This document shows, in pieces, positions 62,300 to 64,000 of a stretch of 64,000 bases of DNA. Position 1 is the stretch's first letter. Each line of letters starts with the position of its first letter. This DNA comes from an uncultured Aquimarina sp. (GTDB lineage: Bacteria; Bacteroidota; Bacteroidia; Flavobacteriales; Flavobacteriaceae): positions 372,001 to 436,000 of the forward strand of contig CANMWA010000002.1 in the NCBI GenBank assembly GCA_947501475.1, given 5' to 3'. The notes below the pieces were generated by a model. The model saw only the letters and a list, made by a program, of their open reading frames with translations, did no database searches and was not told the origin of the DNA. The position numbers and the translations under genes are program-made.

Positions 62300-62872
62300 A
62301 TGAAACTAGTATTTGCCACTAATAATTTAAATAAAATAAAGGAAATCCAAGCTCTAATTCCCTCAAAAATAGAGCTATTGACCCTTTCAGATATTGGATG
62401 TACAGAAGACATACCAGAAACCTCACCGACCATAGAAGGGAATGCAATACAAAAAGTACAATATGTAAAACAACATTATGGTTATGACTGTTTTGCAGAC
62501 GACACCGGTCTTGAAGTTGATATCTTGGGTGGCAGACCCGGAGTTTATTCTGCCAGATATGCAGGAGCTGCTAAAGACCCTGAAACAAATATGAATAAGC
62601 TTTTGAAAGAATTAACAGGTAAAAACGATCGAAACGCTCATTTTAAAACAGTTATCGCTTTAGAAATAAATGGTAAATTAGAAACATTTACTGGTATTTG
62701 TAGAGGAAATATCGCTCATCAAAAAAAAGGAGAAGGTGGTTTTGGATATGACCCTATATTTACACCTCATACTTATGACAAAACATTTGCAGAATTGCCT
62801 TTATCAGAAAAAAATAAGATAAGCCACCGTGGCAAAGCAATGCAACGATTAATTAATTATTTTAATCACTAA
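62300..62872 (+). CDS. rdgB: RdgB/HAM1-type dITP/XTP pyrophosphatase
   Basis: A 190-residue non-canonical purine NTP pyrophosphatase that removes dITP and XTP. It begins KLVFATNNLNKIKEIQ and has FADDTGLEVDILGGRPGVYS, FGYDPIFTP and the C-terminal SHRGKAMQRL, all family landmarks. It follows the KdsC-like gene by 15 bases and overlaps the convergent CPBP gene by 4. Confidence 0.96.
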   Translation: MKLVFATNNLNKIKEIQALIPSKIELLTLSDIGCTEDIPETSPTIEGNAIQKVQYVKQHYGYDCFADDTGLEVDILGGRPGVYSARYAGAAKDPETNMNKLLKELTGKNDRNAHFKTVIALEINGKLETFTGICRGNIAHQKKGEGGFGYDPIFTPHTYDKTFAELPLSEKNKISHRGKAMQRLINYFNH

Positions 62873-63501
62873 TCAACTCCAGGAAAAGCAAGCATCTCAC
62901 CCATCCCAACTGTAAATAACCAATTGCCATAGACCGCATGTTCTATAGAAACTAAAGTAGTCGATTTGGTTTTTTGATAGGTATAGGCAAATAAGAGTCC
63001 ACCTATAAAAGTAAGTAATTGCACTAAAAAGCTTTTTAAAAAAAGATGCGCTAATGAAAATAGAATTGCATTAATAAAAATGAACAACCATTTATTTTTA
63101 ATTAATTGCTTATAACGTTCATAAAAAAAAGTCCTGTAAATAATTTCTTGTGGCCATACCGATAAAAAAGTATAAATAAACAATATCATTATCCATAATC
63201 CCGGTTTTTTTATTAGCACCGAGAAAAGTTTATCAGGAGCAACCCAAAAAACATATAATCCGGTAACAATAATAATTATAGCCAATTTGATAATGGTTTC
63301 CTTCAAAAATGGTTTCCAGTATACCACATCAGGAAATCTAAGTCTTAACAAACCTTGTCGTCTAATAAGAATTAAGATGTATATAAAACCAAAAACGGTT
63401 ACAATCATCTTAATCCAAATAGGATAGTTTAATAAAAAACTAATTGGTAAAAGAATAAAAAGAAAAAATAACTCTAAGCTTCTGTAAATATTAGTATGCA
63501 T
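62869..63501 (-). CDS. CPBP-family membrane protein (Abi/CAAX-like)
   Basis: A 210-residue polytopic membrane protein of the CPBP (CAAX protease and bacteriocin-processing) family. Motif 1, usually EExxxR, reads QEIIYR (first Glu replaced by Gln), followed by FFYERY; motif 2 is seen as FSLAHL and motif 3 as HAVYGN. The altered motif leaves proteolytic activity uncertain. No bacteriocin or immunity gene is nearby. Convergent with rdgB. Confidence 0.82.
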   Translation of the reverse strand: MHTNIYRSLELFFLFILLPISFLLNYPIWIKMIVTVFGFIYILILIRRQGLLRLRFPDVVYWKPFLKETIIKLAIIIIVTGLYVFWVAPDKLFSVLIKKPGLWIMILFIYTFLSVWPQEIIYRTFFYERYKQLIKNKWLFIFINAILFSLAHLFLKSFLVQLLTFIGGLLFAYTYQKTKSTTLVSIEHAVYGNWLFTVGMGEMLAFPGVD

Positions 63502-63559
63502 TAACCTACTTTTTGACTAATTTCTACATAAAATATGAAATGAATATTTTTTTAACATA

Positions 63560-63588
63560 AAAAAAGCCTCTTGGGGTATGAGGCTTAT
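63560..63588 (-). terminator. Minus-strand terminator upstream of the CPBP gene
   Basis: AAGCCTC and GAGGCTT pair around a nine-base loop; the A run at 63559-63565 supplies U's on the minus-strand transcript. It would end a short minus-strand RNA started near 63678. Confidence 0.7.
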
Positions 63589-63678
63589 TTATAGGGGTAA
63601 TTTGATTAGGGGTAAAAAAAGGCTAATTCTAGTTCAGTAGGTTAATCAATATTTTATTATTATTATTTCTCTTTTTGT
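63562..63678 (-). ncRNA. Candidate small RNA
   Basis: A promoter-like sequence (TTTG-N22-TACATTTG, minus strand, 63685-63718) and a terminator (63560-63588) enclose about 115 bases without an ORF. The RNA would contain two direct copies of TTACCCCTA with a 15-base period (63592-63615) ahead of the terminator hairpin. It is either a small RNA or an attenuated leader of the CPBP gene. Confidence 0.4.
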
Positions 63679-63684
63679 ATACTT

Positions 63685-63718
63685 CAAATGTACGTTAACG
63701 AAGCCCAAAACCTACAAA
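63685..63718 (-). promoter_or_regulatory. Promoter of the candidate small RNA
   Basis: Minus strand TTTG (63715-63718), 22-base spacer, TACATTTG (63685-63692). The -7 box is exact; the spacer is at the long end of the usual range. Confidence 0.5.
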
Positions 63719-63911
63719 TACTGTATTCTATTTTTATAAATTTATCGATAAAAAACATAAAAACACGATTAAATACATTTTTATTGTTGAAATACGCTGT
63801 TTTTTAAAATCCTCTTTAGAAATCTATCAAGGTATTTTAAAGTTTAAAGCTTATAACTTTAAGCATTTGTGTACGTGATAAGTTACAGGTTGAAGAACTT
63901 GTGGGGAGTAA
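63719..63911. other. Intergenic sequence without visible features
   Basis: AT-rich sequence between the candidate small RNA promoter and the last terminator. I see no ORF, repeat or hairpin of note. Confidence 0.5.
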
Positions 63912-63948
63912 ACAAAAAAAGCTTCAGGTTTCTGAAGCTTTTTTTTTG
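63912..63948 (-). terminator. Terminator near the right edge
   Basis: AAAAAAAGCTTCAG and CTGAAGCTTTTTTT form a stem with a four-base loop. On the minus strand it follows the stop codon at 63969-63971. Confidence 0.85.
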
Positions 63949-63968
63949 GAAAACATAATTCGGGGGAA

Positions 63969-64000
63969 TTATTTCTTCTTGGGACAAAAAATGTCTAAAA
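63969..64000 (-). CDS. C-terminal end of a gene cut by the right edge
   Basis: On the minus strand the last codons before a TAA (63969-63971) read LDIFCPKKK, an open frame to the edge of the window, and a strong terminator follows 20 bases downstream. Only nine codons are visible, so the product cannot be named. Confidence 0.45.
   Translation of the reverse strand, partial: LDIFCPKKK

Noticed and set aside
1..64000. CRISPR arrays, insertion sequences, prophage or integron
   Set aside because: I found no regular repeat-spacer array, transposase, integrase or phage-like gene, and no clear shift in composition or codon use apart from the AT-rich intergenic stretch at 52.4-53.9 kb.

Overview
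This window looks like chromosomal DNA from a marine-type member of the Flavobacteriaceae (Bacteroidota); an Aquimarina-like genus is my guess and is inference. The base composition is AT-rich. There is a type IX secretion sorting-domain protein, and typical flavobacterial gene neighbourhoods (LptD / amidase / MlaD / Fe-S proteins; TamB beside TsaD). Genes lack Shine-Dalgarno sequences, and several promoters match the Bacteroidota pattern TTTG-N19-22-TAnnTTTG. Almost everything is ordinary core genome: no insertion sequence, phage, CRISPR array or integron was seen.

Layout. 1-3.6 kb: start of rpsF, a LytTR response regulator and priA. 3.7-6.2 kb: three chalcone-isomerase-like secreted paralogues with a DUF2147 protein between them. 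6.2-12.8 kb: YihY, nadC, rlmH, a UbiA-type prenyltransferase, maf, a lipoprotein, a pterin dehydratase and YebC. 12.8-16.8 kb: an acyltransferase, a KdsB-KdnB-type fusion for Kdo/8-amino-Kdo synthesis and a RecD-like helicase. 17-19.4 kb: a pseudopilin-like single-pass protein, DUF3822, rsmD and a membrane protein carrying a lone DHp-like helix pair. 19.6-28.9 kb: a minus-strand block with an aldo/keto reductase, a GH3-serine hydrolase fusion, two Fe-S electron-transfer proteins, a HAD protein, MlaD and a cell-wall amidase, followed by divergent LptD and RidA. 32.4-33.0 kb: a gene-poor stretch with a perfect sigma-54 promoter in front of a 32-codon ORF and a strong terminator. 33-49.6 kb: pfkA, giant TamB, tsaD, rsmE, secreted proteins, an FkbM methyltransferase, RNA methyltransferases and an AI-2E-type permease. 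52.1-52.4 kb: a Ser-Pro-Arg tRNA cluster with its own promoter and terminator.

The most unusual part is 52.4-57.6 kb. It holds 1.45 kb without a convincing gene but with two copies of a highly conserved structured element (53191-53267 and 53663-53744). Next to it lie a LuxR-type response regulator, its TPR histidine kinase and a 53-residue His/Asp/Glu-rich lipoprotein. Three near-identical palindromes TTACGG-N4-CCGTAA lie around this cluster and nowhere else that I noticed. I infer a small two-component regulon controlling the lipoprotein and perhaps the structured element. The right end (57.7-64 kb) carries a fused cytochrome c maturation protein (CcsB-CcsA), a DUF2520 protein, a KdsC-like phosphatase, an RdgB-type pyrophosphatase, a CPBP protein and a candidate small RNA.

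Envelope building is the common theme: Kdo activation, LptD, TamB, MlaD, amidase, NagZ-like recycling and lipoproteins. Several nominal TTG starts (MlaD, CcsBA, possibly LptD) coincide with the TTTG of a -7 promoter box and are better moved downstream.
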